From: Melanopsichium pennsylvanicum
Lineage: Eukaryota; Basidiomycota; Ustilaginomycetes; Ustilaginales
Length of the DNA: 64,000 nucleotides
Reading direction: 5' to 3'
Assembly (NCBI GenBank): GCA_900208305.1
Contig: OAPG01000002.1
Span: 620,001-684,000, forward strand
Numbering within the stretch: position 1 is the first letter of the stretch; the number at the start of each line of letters is the position of its first letter. The notes under the pieces were generated by a model that was not told the origin of the DNA, ran no database searches, and saw only the letters and a program-made list of their open reading frames with translations. This document shows, piece after piece, positions 63,114 through 64,000 of this stretch. The position numbers and the translations under genes are program-made.

Positions 63114-64000
63114 AATCTAAGCTGTCGACAAAGGTCTCGATCTTGAGCCTAAAGTTGCGCTCAATGCGCGGCAATCATCCTCTCTGTCCTCACAGTCAGG
63201 TGTCGAATCTCAACTACGACTTTTCATGGACTCTCAATATCATTTTTATCATTTAGCTTGCTCTAATTACCAACGGCTTCAACCTAACTATGAAGGCTTC
63301 ATGGCATCGGTGAACACTTACAAATCAAATGAATCTCCTTTCCTAAGCCTCTCATATTCTCAGTAAATTTTTTACCGTTCCGGATCATTGTCACTGCTAT
63401 GTCTCTGTTCACCTAAATGTCACCGTATCAATCTCGAGCTCTGTTGATGTGATTGGCTTGGTGTGATTACCTTTTAAGATGACTGACTTGCTGTATGTGT
63501 GATTGCTGATGAAAAAAGCTGTGTTGGAATGAGAAATAAAGCAACTCGCGACTCTACGCAAGATTTGAACTGGGTTGGTAACGCTGTCTCAGACTCATCA
63601 CATGTCACTCTACTCTCCTTTCGCTAACTCAAATGCATCGTCAGCTGGCTTCTGCGCCGCTTTCGTAAATACCTCAGCGTTTTCTCTTCAAAGATTAAGG
63701 ACGGAACAAACATTAGCACAGGTCTCGTTGGAGTGCAAATTGAACGGTGCGACTCTAGACCAATTATATATAATATATATATAAAAAATAAAAAATAAAC
63801 CAATTACGAGGTGATGTTTGAGGGGCATCATATTGTATGACAATGCAACAACAATGATTTTTAGTCCATCTGAGCTCCTTCAAGCATGCAGTTGAGATTT
63901 CGTCGGTCAAATAATCTGCCCAAGAATGCATGTCGTTGATGATCGTGATTCTTGGATGTGTAAGGAGAGAAGGGTCGAGAACGTTCAGATTCACGTCACA
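63114..64000. other. intergenic, no gene recognised
   Basis: AT-rich DNA with a TATA-repeat tract near 63766-63800. Short frames only; a gene may begin beyond the window. Confidence 0.4.

Overview
This is fungal nuclear DNA, most likely from a smut fungus (Ustilaginales or a close basidiomycete relative). The genes are compact and mostly intron-free or carry one to three short GT-AG introns, exons are CpG-rich, and the proteins are typical fungal versions (Shr3, Efg1, Tgl-type patatin lipase, Vrg4-type GDP-mannose carrier, Dld1). No bacterial, organellar, rRNA, tRNA or CRISPR feature was seen. The species is inferred, not proven.

Layout. 1-7.1 kb: 3' end of a 6-phosphofructo-2-kinase gene, EFG1, a patatin-type lipase and an ER cyclophilin. 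7.6-9.2 kb: a U3 fragment of an LTR, a CpG-poor relic stretch and a LINE reverse-transcriptase remnant. 9.3-12.2 kb: a large unrecognised protein with a CxxC pair and a His/Asp-rich tail. 14.0-24.9 kb: a nest of LTR retroelements. Solo LTR A (+) holds LTR B (-), which holds a 10,064-bp chromovirus C (+), whose pol gene holds a minimal LTR element D (-). 25.0-27.0 kb: a broken and an intact copy of a secreted double-psi beta-barrel protein. 27.0-30.7 kb: gene-poor. 30.7-49.2 kb: ATIC (ADE17 type), DLD1, a PBDC1-type gene, a GDP-mannose transporter, CDC48, SHR3, AP-3 sigma, mitoferrin and RPS18. 49.2-64 kb: a candidate structured RNA, a TMEM135-like protein, pyruvate carboxylase and a small possibly mitochondrial protein.

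The host genes are housekeeping: glycolytic control, purine synthesis, pyruvate and lactate metabolism, ER folding and quality control (cyclophilin, Cdc48, Shr3), Golgi sugar-nucleotide transport, vesicle sorting and ribosome synthesis. They form no operon-like unit.

The most unusual content falls in two places. (1) The chromovirus has a textbook -1 frameshift signal between gag and pol (GGGAAAC, 5-nt spacer, perfect 12-bp hairpin), a Tf1-like self-priming site, and a four-exon gene on the opposite strand between pol and the 3' LTR. That gene encodes a protein of about 390 residues with Zn2Cys6-type cysteine spacing. The element is decaying: its LTR differences are almost all CpG transitions, mostly in TCG context, and the RT active site reads YLDN instead of YLDD. 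(2) The cyclophilin gene can end in KDEL or, if an intron overlapping the KDEL codons is removed, in a phase-matched exon encoding a membrane anchor. One gene would then make a soluble and a membrane-bound ER form.
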